A stretch of DNA of 10,293 bases from an uncultured Thalassolituus sp. (GTDB taxonomy: Bacteria; Pseudomonadota; Gammaproteobacteria; Pseudomonadales; Oceanobacteraceae). Shown in pieces: positions 1-6,925 of the stretch (position 1 is the first letter of the stretch; each line of letters begins with the position of its first letter). The notes below the pieces were generated by a model. The model searched no databases and was not told where the DNA came from. It was given only the letters and a program-made list of their open reading frames with translations. The stretch is from positions 1-10,293 of the forward strand of contig CAJXIT010000102.1 in NCBI GenBank assembly GCA_913054055.1. Direction: 5' to 3'. Made by a program: the position numbers and the translations under genes.

Positions 1-1678
1 ATTTTTCATCATCAGAGTGAGGTGTGTTATTAAGCCCCTGCTGAGCCACCATGCCTTGTTTTAGCCAGAGCCAAGCAATCACTATGTGGCCAAACATATC
101 AAGGTAAGCCACGGAATTAGAAAATACTAAATCAGGGTTAGTGGTTTGGGTTGCTTGCATCACGCTACTGGTCACATCTTTTAAAATGTCGATGGCTTCT
201 GAAAGGGCCTGAGCTTGATCACCAAATTGATCAATTGAACTGGCTTGCTTAGTGGTGGTGATCATTTCTGTGAGCATGGCACCAAAACCAGAAAAGTTTT
301 TCATGGGAACTTTACGGCCCATTAAATCTAAAGATTGAATACCGGTTGTGCCTTCGTGAATGGGATTCAAACGGTTGTCTCGATAAAACATTTCCACAGG
401 GTGTTCATTAATATAGCCGTGGCCACCTAGTACTTGTATGGCCAAGTAATTGGCTTTCGGCCCGTATTCAGATGGCCAGGTTTTAATAATAGGGGTTAGG
501 AAGTCCAGTAATAAATGGGCTTTTTCCTGCTCTTCTTTTGAGGGAGCTGTTTTTGCATCGTCTGATAATTGACTGCCATACAAACACAGTGCGTAGGCCC
601 CTTCAGCGTAAGCTTTTTGTGTCAGTAACATTCTGCGAACATCTGGGTGTTCAATGATGTTTACCGGTGCGGAGTCCGCTTGTTTGTTTGAAAGTAAGCG
701 GCCCTGTGGTCGTTCCTTGGCGTAATCTAAAGAGTATTGGTAGCCCGTCATGGCGGTAGTCGCTGCCATTGTGCCTACCATGATGCGTGCCTCGTTCATC
801 ATATGAAACATGTAAGATAGACCTTTGCCTTCTTCACCAACCAAGTAGCCTGTTGCTCCGCCATTTTCTCCAAAACTAAGGGCGCAAGAGGTTTGGCCTC
901 GGCCACCCATTTTATGGAATAAGCCTGCAAGGTTTACATCGTTGTGCTTCCCTAAGCTACCATCTTCATTGACTAAGAATTTTGGTACGATGAATAGCGA
1001 TACCCCTTTAATGCCTTTTGGTGCACCTTTCACTCTGGCTAAAACCAAATGCACTATATTGTCAGATAAGTTGTGATCGCCACCACTGATGTAAATTTTA
1101 TTGCCAGAAATCTTATAGTTACCATCTTCACTCGGGGTAGCTGTGGTAATTAAATCAGCAAGCCCGGAACCGGCACCTGGTTCAGTCATGGCCATGGTGC
1201 CGTAATAGCGACCCTCTCTCATGGGCTCCACCCATGTTTTGATTTGATCTTCGGTACCATGGGCTTCAATAAGATTACAATTTGCATTAGTTAAGGCTAA
1301 GTAGCCAACCGTGGTGCTGGCAACGGCCGAGATATAGGCAGAAGTGGCACTGCTCACGATTAAGGGCAGCTGCATCCCGCCCATATCATAGTCAGATGAA
1401 GGCGCTAATAAACCGGCGTCAACCACGGCATCTAATGCAGGTTTAATTTCTGGCAGCATAGAGACTGTTGTACCATCAAAGGTGGGTTCATTAGAGTCTA
1501 CTTTTGATCGAATCGGCATGAAGTATTTATCCGAGACCGCTTTGGCTGTGTTAATGGCTGCAGCAAAGGTTTCTCTGCTGTGGTCTTGGTATCTTGGGCG
1601 CTGGGTAAGTGCGTCTGCATCAAATAATTCATACAGCATGAATTCCATGTCGCGATCATTAAGAATAGGAGCGGGCAT
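1..1678 (-). CDS. acyl-CoA dehydrogenase, long form (3' end outside window)
   Basis: FAD-dependent oxidation of an acyl-CoA to the 2-enoyl-CoA, presumably in fatty-acid or related acyl-CoA breakdown in the cytoplasm. The frame is open from ATG at 1678 to the left edge (559 codons), so the C-terminus is missing; long-form members of this family run to about 600 residues. The N-terminus (MPAPILNDRDMEFMLYELFD) is the extra segment typical of the long form. Around residues 160-175 lies the flavin/substrate motif MAMTEPGAGSG. The C-terminal core has GGHGYINEHPVEMFYRD followed by NPIHEGTTGIQ; Glu442 of that motif is the likely catalytic base. The usual Tyr before this Glu is His here. The start is supported by AAGGTG just upstream. 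The substrate chain length cannot be read from sequence. A possible operator lies about 60 bp upstream, and the regulator gene further upstream is on the same strand. Confidence 0.93.
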   Translation of the reverse strand, partial: MPAPILNDRDMEFMLYELFDADALTQRPRYQDHSRETFAAAINTAKAVSDKYFMPIRSKVDSNEPTFDGTTVSMLPEIKPALDAVVDAGLLAPSSDYDMGGMQLPLIVSSATSAYISAVASTTVGYLALTNANCNLIEAHGTEDQIKTWVEPMREGRYYGTMAMTEPGAGSGLADLITTATPSEDGNYKISGNKIYISGGDHNLSDNIVHLVLARVKGAPKGIKGVSLFIVPKFLVNEDGSLGKHNDVNLAGLFHKMGGRGQTSCALSFGENGGATGYLVGEEGKGLSYMFHMMNEARIMVGTMAATTAMTGYQYSLDYAKERPQGRLLSNKQADSAPVNIIEHPDVRRMLLTQKAYAEGAYALCLYGSQLSDDAKTAPSKEEQEKAHLLLDFLTPIIKTWPSEYGPKANYLAIQVLGGHGYINEHPVEMFYRDNRLNPIHEGTTGIQSLDLMGRKVPMKNFSGFGAMLTEMITTTKQASSIDQFGDQAQALSEAIDILKDVTSSVMQATQTTNPDLVFSNSVAYLDMFGHIVIAWLWLKQGMVAQQGLNNTPHSDDEK

Positions 1679-1732
1679 AACTCACCTTGAATATGTCTAT
1701 TTTTGTTAGTGTGCCCAGTCTGGTTTAATTCA

Positions 1733-1761
1733 TTTTTATCTACCATGACATGGTAGGTCAT
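1733..1761 (-). promoter_or_regulatory. possible promoter with embedded palindromic operator for the acyl-CoA dehydrogenase gene
   Basis: Read on the minus strand, a weak -35 (ATGACC, 1756-1761) and a weak -10 (TAAAAA, 1733-1738) are 17 bp apart. The spacer contains CTACCATG-A-CATGGTAG (1740-1756), an 8-bp inverted repeat with a single-base centre. A second nested inverted repeat, CATGAC/GTCATG, occupies 1744-1749 and 1757-1762. A dyad between -35 and -10 is a classic position for a dimeric repressor. The inverted repeats are seen directly; the promoter and operator roles are inferred, and the protein that would bind is unknown. Confidence 0.45.
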
Positions 1762-1887
1762 GTTGATAATCGCTTGGTTTTATTGCTAAGTGCTTTGGTG
1801 CGCATTGATGTGATGTGAAAAATGTCCATGTCCCATTTACACATAGAGGCCGTGCGGGTTTTCAACCTATTATGAATGAATACTAAG

Positions 1888-2018
1888 TTGGTTAATAAGG
1901 CTGCAGGCATCATAAATACGGCCTATTTTCTTAGACATCTTTTTATATTACTGTGATCACTGTGAAACGCTTTTAACCCTCATCATTCGCCGGAGAATGG
2001 TGGGGGTTTTTTATTATT
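1888..2018 (+). ncRNA. candidate small RNA ending at an orphan terminator
   Basis: A plausible promoter (TTGGTT 1888-1893, 17-bp spacer, CATAAA 1911-1916) precedes a strong plus-strand intrinsic terminator at 1977-2012. No plus-strand gene lies between the left edge and the terminator; both annotated neighbours are on the minus strand. A transcript starting near 1923 would be about 90 nt. It would contain the 8-bp palindrome GTGATCAC (1953-1960) and end in the terminator hairpin, whose loop carries GGA. The terminator is well supported; the promoter match is modest and the RNA itself is an inference. The terminator could instead stop antisense transcription into the regulator gene. Confidence 0.3.
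1977..2012 (+). terminator. intrinsic terminator, plus-strand orientation, no obvious gene
   Basis: A 12-bp stem (1977-1988 with 1995-2006, two G-T pairs) closes a 6-base loop, GCCGGA, and is followed by six T residues at 2007-2012 and further T-rich sequence. On the minus strand the base run after the stem is TTAAAAG, a poor U-tract, so the element is directional toward the right. It lies about 40 bp beyond the stop of the minus-strand regulator gene. Confidence 0.7.
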
Positions 2019-2052
2019 AAGTGGGTATAGGGTTAACAAGGTAAGTGGGCGA

Positions 2053-2895
2053 TCAGTACGCCAATAAGGGGTGGGATAAATCCTCTGACATGTTTTCAGA
2101 TAGATCTAATTCTGGGTGCTCAGGGTATAGCGTATTGATCACAAGCCTAGGCTCTGAAACAAAGGAAGTAGGGCCTAAGGCTCCTACCATTTGACTGACA
2201 CTGAAGAAATTCTGTTGTATGTGATTGATGTCGATTTGCACTCTGAAGCTGGCTTGTGGTTCTAAATTGGCAGCGCGTTTTTCCCAGTCCTTTGGCACAC
2301 CGGGTAAAGACAATAAACGTTCAAATAGATGATTGAAATTTTGATCTTTTCCTAACAAAGACTCTTGTTTCAATGCCATTAATATCAACGCCAAAGAATT
2401 CATTTTGATATCGGAGGTGGTGTGATTTTTTTGATTAGAAAATAAAAATATATATTGATTATCAGCCTGTTCTAACTCTTTTTGGTCCACAAATTGTCGG
2501 AAAAACCCTACCCAACCCTTGTTGACCATTAACAAATTGCCATAACGGTCAGTCAGTGCCGCAGGAAAGGGGTCCATGGCTTTTAATGTCAGTACCATGG
2601 ATTTACGTAACCATTTATATTTGGGATCGTGAAAATCCACTGCTTTCGCTTCGGGCAAATAGCCTGCTGATAACTGTAGATAGCAAGAGTCTCTTTCCCC
2701 TAAACCAAGCACTTCAGATAGCTTATCAATCATGGCGCGGCTAGGGTGCGATTTTCCATTTTCTAAGCAGCTAATATGACGGGTAGAGGAGTCTGCGCTT
2801 AATGCTAAAGCTTCCTGGCTTAGTTCATGGGTATTGCGCCAAAATTTCAGCAAGGGCCCAAAGGAAGAGGGCGTATTATCGTATGACTCAGACAT
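2053..2895 (-). CDS. XRE-family regulator with MmyB-like ligand-binding domain
   Basis: DNA-binding transcription regulator of 280 aa. Residues about 12-66 form an HTH of the XRE/Cro-CI type, with LSQEALALSA as the first helices and STRHISCLENGKSHPSR as the recognition region; this second motif is typical of MmyB-type regulators. Residues about 90-265 match the MmyB ligand-binding layout (KAMDPFPAALTDRYGNLLMVN), a PAS-like fold reported in a characterised relative to hold a fatty acid. The ligand here is unknown. I chose ATG at 2895 over the adjacent upstream GTG at 2898 because AAGG stands 6-7 bases from the ATG and too close to the GTG. It is transcribed toward the acyl-CoA dehydrogenase with no good terminator between them on that strand, so control of lipid genes is plausible but unproven. 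Confidence 0.88.
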   Translation of the reverse strand: MSESYDNTPSSFGPLLKFWRNTHELSQEALALSADSSTRHISCLENGKSHPSRAMIDKLSEVLGLGERDSCYLQLSAGYLPEAKAVDFHDPKYKWLRKSMVLTLKAMDPFPAALTDRYGNLLMVNKGWVGFFRQFVDQKELEQADNQYIFLFSNQKNHTTSDIKMNSLALILMALKQESLLGKDQNFNHLFERLLSLPGVPKDWEKRAANLEPQASFRVQIDINHIQQNFFSVSQMVGALGPTSFVSEPRLVINTLYPEHPELDLSENMSEDLSHPLLAY

Positions 2896-2961
2896 CACTT
2901 ACCTTCAACCAAGCTTTGATAAAAAAGAATCCAAACCAGAGAATGACTGGCGGGCTTGCAT

Positions 2962-2990
2962 AGTATCAAAAAACACATAAATAAAAACAA
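2962..2990 (-). promoter_or_regulatory. possible promoter of the MmyB-type regulator gene
   Basis: On the minus strand TTGTTT (2985-2990) and GATACT (2962-2967) are separated by 17 bp, about 65 bp upstream of the regulator's ATG. Both hexamers match the sigma-70 consensus only partly in an AT-rich stretch, so chance is possible. The rest of the 278-bp gap up to 3173 shows no convincing gene; TGACT-CGCAA-AGTCA (around 3074-3088) is a 5-bp dyad that might belong to the control region of the phosphatase gene. Confidence 0.3.
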
Positions 2991-3173
2991 TCTCATGAAT
3001 ATAAACAGTAGGCTTAACAGGACTTATGGACAACTATTACTGTCAATTATAGTGACCAATCTTTTTATGATATTGACTCGCAAAGTCATTTCATTACGTG
3101 TGAATGTGTTTAAAGTGTTCTCTGGGAATTATCTGAAACATGCAGTTATCTGAGCGCTTTTATAGGAATTTAC

Positions 3174-3884
3174 ATGGCTTCAATTTATTTTATTCGCCAC
3201 GGGCAAGCCAGTTTTGGTAGCGCGAACTATGACAAACTCTCTGATTTAGGTATGAAACAAGCTTTGTTGGCAGGGGAATATTTATCTCAAACAGAAGTAA
3301 TGTTTGATGCCTTGTACTCAGGCACCTTAGTGCGCCAGCAGGAGACGGCTCAGCAGCTGATATCCGCATATGAAGGTAAAGAGGTTGCCTTACCTGAATT
3401 AACACTGGATGCCCGTTTAAACGAATTAGATGCCAATGCCATTGTGATGAAATTAATGCCAATGGTGGCTAAAACTCAGCCGGAAATACACGAGTGGATG
3501 GCACAAGCAAAAACCAATAAAAAAGCGTATCAATATATTTTAAGAGCGTGTTTTAAATTTTGGCAAACGCTAGATGAAACCATTGACGGCCTGGAGCCAT
3601 GGCAAGATTTTTATGGGCGAGTCAAAGGTTGTATTGGCGATATTATTCAACAACAGGGTTCGGGTAAGGATATTGCGGTATTTACATCCGGCGGTGTGAT
3701 CGCTGCGGTGGTTCAATACGCGTTAGGTTTAACAGATGAAGGCAATTATCAAGTATTTGAACCCGTGATTAATGCGTCCATTACCCACTGCAAATATTCA
3801 AAAGACCAGTTCACATTAAACTATTATAACGATCACTCGTATTTAAGAGTGATGGGCGGCAATGAAATGGTCACATTTAGGTAA
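3174..3884 (+). CDS. histidine phosphatase family protein (phosphoglycerate-mutase-like)
   Basis: Member of the histidine phosphatase superfamily, 236 aa, cytoplasmic, substrate unknown. The phospho-acceptor motif IRHGQASFG is at the N-terminus (Arg8, His9, Gly10). Arg54 in VRQQET and Glu84 in RLNELD match the second Arg and the acid residue of the active site. The segment where the family normally has a second His (SHGG or THGG) reads FTSGGVI, with Ser172 in the His position. From memory, this TSGG form recurs in proteins that begin with RHGQASFG, so it is probably a subfamily trait, not a lesion. ATG at 3174 follows AGGA at a good distance. It stands alone on the plus strand and converges on the next gene with only 37 bp between stops and no clear hairpin. 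Confidence 0.9.
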   Translation: MASIYFIRHGQASFGSANYDKLSDLGMKQALLAGEYLSQTEVMFDALYSGTLVRQQETAQQLISAYEGKEVALPELTLDARLNELDANAIVMKLMPMVAKTQPEIHEWMAQAKTNKKAYQYILRACFKFWQTLDETIDGLEPWQDFYGRVKGCIGDIIQQQGSGKDIAVFTSGGVIAAVVQYALGLTDEGNYQVFEPVINASITHCKYSKDQFTLNYYNDHSYLRVMGGNEMVTFR

Positions 3885-3921
3885 AACACGTTAGCGCCCG
3901 CAATGGCTCCATAATAGAATG

Positions 3922-4251
3922 TTACGTGGTTGAAAAGTATTCTTTAATCCAAGAATAAATCACGTCAGCGGTAACCTGCTTAAACGGCAAAACTTTAAAT
4001 TCATCCGCTGGGTCTTGCTCAATAAACGAAAATTGGTAGTGCACCGTGTCCAATTGCTGGTCATGCAAAATGATAATGATGCGCTTTTTGGTTTTTAAGC
4101 AATCGATGGTCATCACATCGGCAGGTACGCCATTTTTTCTCATGTTGTGACTGACGCCAACAATGGGGTCAATCAATGCAAAGTCTTGCTGGATCTTTGT
4201 ATGGGCTTCAGTAACGATGTCAGATAGTTTTTTAATGGGTTGCTCAGACAA
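3922..4251 (-). CDS. conserved-looking hypothetical protein, 109 aa, TTG start
   Basis: I do not recognise this protein. It is a small, soluble, mixed alpha/beta-looking chain without signal peptide or membrane segment. A central stretch, MTIDCLKTKKRIIIILHD, followed by VHYQFSFIEQD looks like adjacent beta strands, and the C-terminus (VTADVIYSWIKEYF) looks helical. The start must be TTG at 4251: the only in-frame Met near the start is residue 37, no ATG occurs before the upstream in-frame stop at 4288, and AAAGGA sits 6 bases before the TTG. It lies 47 bp downstream of the ABA4-like membrane protein gene on the same strand, so the two are probably co-transcribed. Protein-like composition and the ribosome site support a real gene. 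Confidence 0.72.
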   Translation of the reverse strand: MSEQPIKKLSDIVTEAHTKIQQDFALIDPIVGVSHNMRKNGVPADVMTIDCLKTKKRIIIILHDQQLDTVHYQFSFIEQDPADEFKVLPFKQVTADVIYSWIKEYFSTT

Positions 4252-4298
4252 AACTTTTCCTTTGGCGCAGTTAGGTATGACGGTATTTTATGGGGTTA

Positions 4299-4757
4299 TT
4301 AGCTAAATGAAAACTCACCGGTGATCGCGGCGCGTAATACAAAGTAGGCCAGTAAGCCTGCTGGGCCGAACATCAAGGTTAATAATAAACATGGAATTAA
4401 CAGCCAATGGGCAATGTTGTATTGGCTGGCGTCATTTAAAATAAATACACCCACCATTAGGTCAAATGCTAAATAATGAATCCAGCCTGCGAGTACTACT
4501 CGTGGCGATTTAAATAACCGCATTACTCCATCAAGCGACCAGAAGTGGCCTCTGGCTTTTGTTTGTGGGTCGTCATGGCGTTTACCTAAAAACACTAAAT
4601 AGCTATATAGCCCGCAAAGCAGAATGACAACAATACTGATGGTTGCGGTTTGTGTAAACGCCCAGTTAGGCAGGCAAATTAACAGTATCCATCCAATCAA
4701 AGCGAATCGTGATGACAGTGTAAAAAGTGATTTGTATAAAAGCATTTCATGACCCAT
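4299..4757 (-). CDS. ABA4-like (DUF4281) integral membrane protein
   Basis: Four-helix inner-membrane protein of 152 aa. Hydrophobic segments lie at about 16-33, 38-57, 88-106 and 117-140. The region 75-103 (LDGVMRLFKSPRVVLAGW then IHYLAFDLMVG) and LLIPCLLLTLMFGPAGLLAY at 119-138 are the signature stretches of the ABA4-like family. The plant founder, ABA4, is needed for neoxanthin formation, but bacterial members have no established role, so no carotenoid function should be assumed; no carotenoid gene is in the window. ATG at 4757 lacks a clear Shine-Dalgarno sequence and stands only 7 bases after a consensus TATAAT; a second ATG (residue 5, at 4745) is an alternative. Likely first gene of a two-gene unit with the 109-aa protein. 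Confidence 0.82.
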   Translation of the reverse strand: MGHEMLLYKSLFTLSSRFALIGWILLICLPNWAFTQTATISIVVILLCGLYSYLVFLGKRHDDPQTKARGHFWSLDGVMRLFKSPRVVLAGWIHYLAFDLMVGVFILNDASQYNIAHWLLIPCLLLTLMFGPAGLLAYFVLRAAITGEFSFS

Positions 4758-4764
4758 TAAAATT

Positions 4765-4793
4765 ATTATATCGGCTGCTTGCCGCTACGTTAG
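4765..4793 (-). promoter_or_regulatory. -10 box very close to the ABA4-like gene start
   Basis: On the minus strand a perfect TATAAT (4765-4770) is followed by 7 bases and then the ATG at 4757. The hexamer 17 bp upstream, CTAACG (4788-4793), is a weak -35. If used, transcription would begin at or next to the ATG, giving a leaderless or nearly leaderless mRNA. Confidence 0.4.
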
Positions 4794-4889
4794 AGAAGTT
4801 TTGCTGCAAAAGCCAGTGAATATGGTAGGCATTTATAGGCGTTATTGAAACTTGTATTGAAGATGAATAGTGATTAGATTGAACTCAAG

Positions 4890-5825
4890 ATGCTTAAATT
4901 ATTTGGCGAAACAATGGATAAAAACCCTATTCAAACAGTGAATGCAGCGGGAACTGAGATCGCGTATGAAATACATGGGGATATGAAAGACCCCATTGTT
5001 TTATTAATACATGGTTTGGGTATGCCAATGACCGCTTGGCCATTTCCTATGGTTGAGCGTTTAAAGCAGCAGGGGTTTTGTGTATTACGAATCGATAATC
5101 GTGATCAAGGGGCTTCACAAATGTTTGATCACTTACCCCAGCAAAATATGGTTTGGCAGTTTTTTAAATTCAAAATGGGGATGCCCGTTTCTAGCGCCTA
5201 TTCATTAATGGATATGATGACAGATGCAGTGGGTGTTTTAGATGAATTGAAAATTGAACATGTGCATGTGGCTGGCGCCAGTATGGGTGGCATGATTGCC
5301 CAGCTTATGTCCATACATGTGCCTGAGCGTATTAAAAGCCTAACGTCGATTATGAGCAATCATGGCGGTACAAAATTAAAGGGACCGACTCATAAGGTGG
5401 CGTCTCATTTAATGAGTTTACCTGTCTCTCATTCAGCGCAATCCATTATGAATTATCACGTGAAAACTTGGCAGTTAATAGGCAGCCCAGGGTACCCCAC
5501 AACTGAGGAGGACCTTGAAGTTTATGTGAAAGGCTTAATGGACCGTGGCATGAATGCGTCGGGAACGGCCCGTCAAATGCTGGCCATCATGTCTGCAAAT
5601 AATCGAATACATGATTTAGCGAAGTTGACCATGCCATGTCAGGTGATTCACGGTACGGATGACCCTTTGGTCCGTGTAGAGGGCGGGGTGGCAACGGCTA
5701 AAGCCATTCCAAATGCCAAGCTGCATTTAATTGAGGGGATGGGACATGACTTCCCTGAGGCTTTGCATGTTAGAGTGTGCGGGCATATTGCTGATTTGGT
5801 GAAATCGGCAGAAGGCGCTATTTAA
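4890..5825 (+). CDS. alpha/beta hydrolase
   Basis: Serine hydrolase of the alpha/beta fold, 311 aa, no signal peptide, so probably cytoplasmic; substrate unknown, but esters, lactones or similar are typical. The oxyanion-hole region is LLIHGLGMPMTAW (about 38-50). The nucleophile elbow GASMGG places Ser131. The acid is most likely Asp258 in HGTDDPL, and the base is His286 in EGMGHDFPE, so the triad is complete and ordered as expected. IDNRDQGAS at 68-76 is the usual loop after strand 4. Length is normal for the family. The start could be ATG 4890 or ATG 4914 (MDKNPIQ); neither has a good ribosome site, and I kept the longer form. TTGAAA at 4845-4850 might be its -35. It is divergent from the ABA4-like gene and ends at a symmetrical terminator. 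Confidence 0.92.
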   Translation: MLKLFGETMDKNPIQTVNAAGTEIAYEIHGDMKDPIVLLIHGLGMPMTAWPFPMVERLKQQGFCVLRIDNRDQGASQMFDHLPQQNMVWQFFKFKMGMPVSSAYSLMDMMTDAVGVLDELKIEHVHVAGASMGGMIAQLMSIHVPERIKSLTSIMSNHGGTKLKGPTHKVASHLMSLPVSHSAQSIMNYHVKTWQLIGSPGYPTTEEDLEVYVKGLMDRGMNASGTARQMLAIMSANNRIHDLAKLTMPCQVIHGTDDPLVRVEGGVATAKAIPNAKLHLIEGMGHDFPEALHVRVCGHIADLVKSAEGAI

Positions 5826-5869
5826 ACTTGAATCACGAGCGTTGACGTTTTTCTATTGTAGGCAGCCAT

Positions 5870-5900
5870 AAAAAAACCGAGCACATGGCTCGGTTTTTTT
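5870..5900. terminator. bidirectional intrinsic terminator
   Basis: A perfect 13-bp inverted repeat pairs 5870-5882 (seven A, then CCGAGC) with 5888-5900 (GCTCGG, then seven T) around the loop ACATG. The G+C-rich core with a T run on each strand serves both the plus-strand hydrolase gene and the minus-strand gene that ends at 5924. Confidence 0.92.
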
Positions 5901-5923
5901 ATGTCTTTCAAATAGAAAGTGAA

Positions 5924-6901
5924 TTAGCCACGAGATTGCTGCAATAAAGACATGCTACGACCTGGGTGCAGGCTAATGCTAGGTTGGCCTTCAGCCACTT
6001 CTTTATGGCTGTGACGTAAGCGGAACCCTTTATCAATACGACGTACGCATAAGGTTAAGCGAACGGTTAACCAGCGATAGTCTTGTTTGTTGCGAGTGTT
6101 CAGCACAACCGATGCTTCGTTATCAATGATCTCTTTACAGATTGGACTCAGCGCTGAGCGAATCTCGCGAGTTTCACGGTTATCAATTAGGTTTTGATCC
6201 AGGTTGAAGTCTGCAATTGATTTTGATTCCACTTCAATTGATTGAGCAGCAATTTTTGCAGCTTTCATACGCTTAGCTTCAAGGGCAGCCAGTTTTTGTG
6301 CTGCTTTTGCTTTTGCGGCTTCTTCGGCTCTTAACTTAGCGAGACGACGTTCTTTTTGTTCGGCTAAGCGGCGGCGTTCTGCAGCTTGCTTGTCTGCTTT
6401 TTGCTTAGCCAGCTTAGCGGCAGCCAACTGTTTTTGCTTTTTAGCTTTATCAGCAGCGCTGTTGTTTGTTTTTGCCACTTGTTTTTTAGCAGGGGCGGCT
6501 TTCTTTGCAACCTGAGTTCTACCGCTTGATTTGTAAACCTTATCTAGCGAGTCTTGAGCGGATTCTAGGCCAGGTGTTAAGTAGGCCAGCATCCAAGCTT
6601 TATCTAGGTAAATTTGCGCTTGGCTGTATTTTTTAGCTGCAAGTGATTTATTACCCAGGGTGACATACACCTCACCCACTTTGTAGGCGCGACTGTTAAT
6701 GCGTTGATCATATGGGGCAAGGGCTTTGAACTGCCAGATTTTTTCGATGGCATTGTTACCCGCAGGGTTGCTTAGGCGCTTGGCTGCAATATCAGAGTCG
6801 ATTTTTGACAGTAGCTCTTCTAACTGGGCATCTGCCGATGCAGTTAATGAGATAAGTGCTGTGAAGGTCAGAATAATGACCGACTGAATTAAAGATTTCA
6901 T
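5924..6901 (-). CDS. secreted protein with Lys/Ala-rich segment, function unknown
   Basis: I cannot name a family. The 325-aa chain starts with a Sec signal peptide (MKSLIQSVIILTFTALISLT, likely cut after the ASA at 21-23), so it should act in the periplasm. Residues about 28-128 are helical, with WQFKALAPYD and AAKKYSQAQIYLDKAWMLAY resembling tetratricopeptide-type helix pairs. Residues about 131-222 are nearly all Lys, Ala, Gln, Arg and Glu, a long charged helix like the TolA stalk. The last 100 residues form a compact domain with two Cys (255 and 285) that could make a disulfide, and it ends in an Arg/Ser-rich tail. ATG at 6901 follows TATAAT (6920-6925) by 18 bases; the ribosome site is weak. 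It is convergent with the hydrolase and divergent from the small membrane protein. Confidence 0.8.
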   Translation of the reverse strand: MKSLIQSVIILTFTALISLTASADAQLEELLSKIDSDIAAKRLSNPAGNNAIEKIWQFKALAPYDQRINSRAYKVGEVYVTLGNKSLAAKKYSQAQIYLDKAWMLAYLTPGLESAQDSLDKVYKSSGRTQVAKKAAPAKKQVAKTNNSAADKAKKQKQLAAAKLAKQKADKQAAERRRLAEQKERRLAKLRAEEAAKAKAAQKLAALEAKRMKAAKIAAQSIEVESKSIADFNLDQNLIDNRETREIRSALSPICKEIIDNEASVVLNTRNKQDYRWLTVRLTLCVRRIDKGFRLRHSHKEVAEGQPSISLHPGRSMSLLQQSRG

Positions 6902-6919
6902 AAGCCGTACTCAGTTTTT

Positions 6920-6925
6920 ATTATA
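6920..6925 (-). promoter_or_regulatory. -10 box for the Lys/Ala-rich secreted protein gene
   Basis: TATAAT on the minus strand, 18 bases before the ATG at 6901, implies a short leader of roughly 11 bases. No good -35 stands 17 bp upstream (AATAAT). An overlapping alternative is TATAAA with TTGGAC 18 bp upstream. The 139-bp gap to the divergent gene also has TATAGT at 7009-7014 in the other direction. Confidence 0.4.

Noticed and set aside
1823..1876. 17-codon frame (MSMSHLHIEAVRVFNLL) that faintly recalls a LysR N-terminus
   Set aside because: Too short, no ribosome site, no matching remainder downstream; not enough to call a regulator remnant.
1953..1960. GTGATCAC palindrome flanked by TGTGA, considered as a CRP site
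   Set aside because: The CRP consensus needs TGTGA and TCACA six bases apart; the half-sites here overlap and do not fit that spacing.
2956..3153. 65-aa plus-strand reading frame in the gap between the regulator and the phosphatase
   Set aside because: It needs a TTG start without a ribosome site, has low-complexity Asn/Lys/Ile composition expected of AT-rich intergenic DNA, and overlaps the likely promoter region of the regulator.
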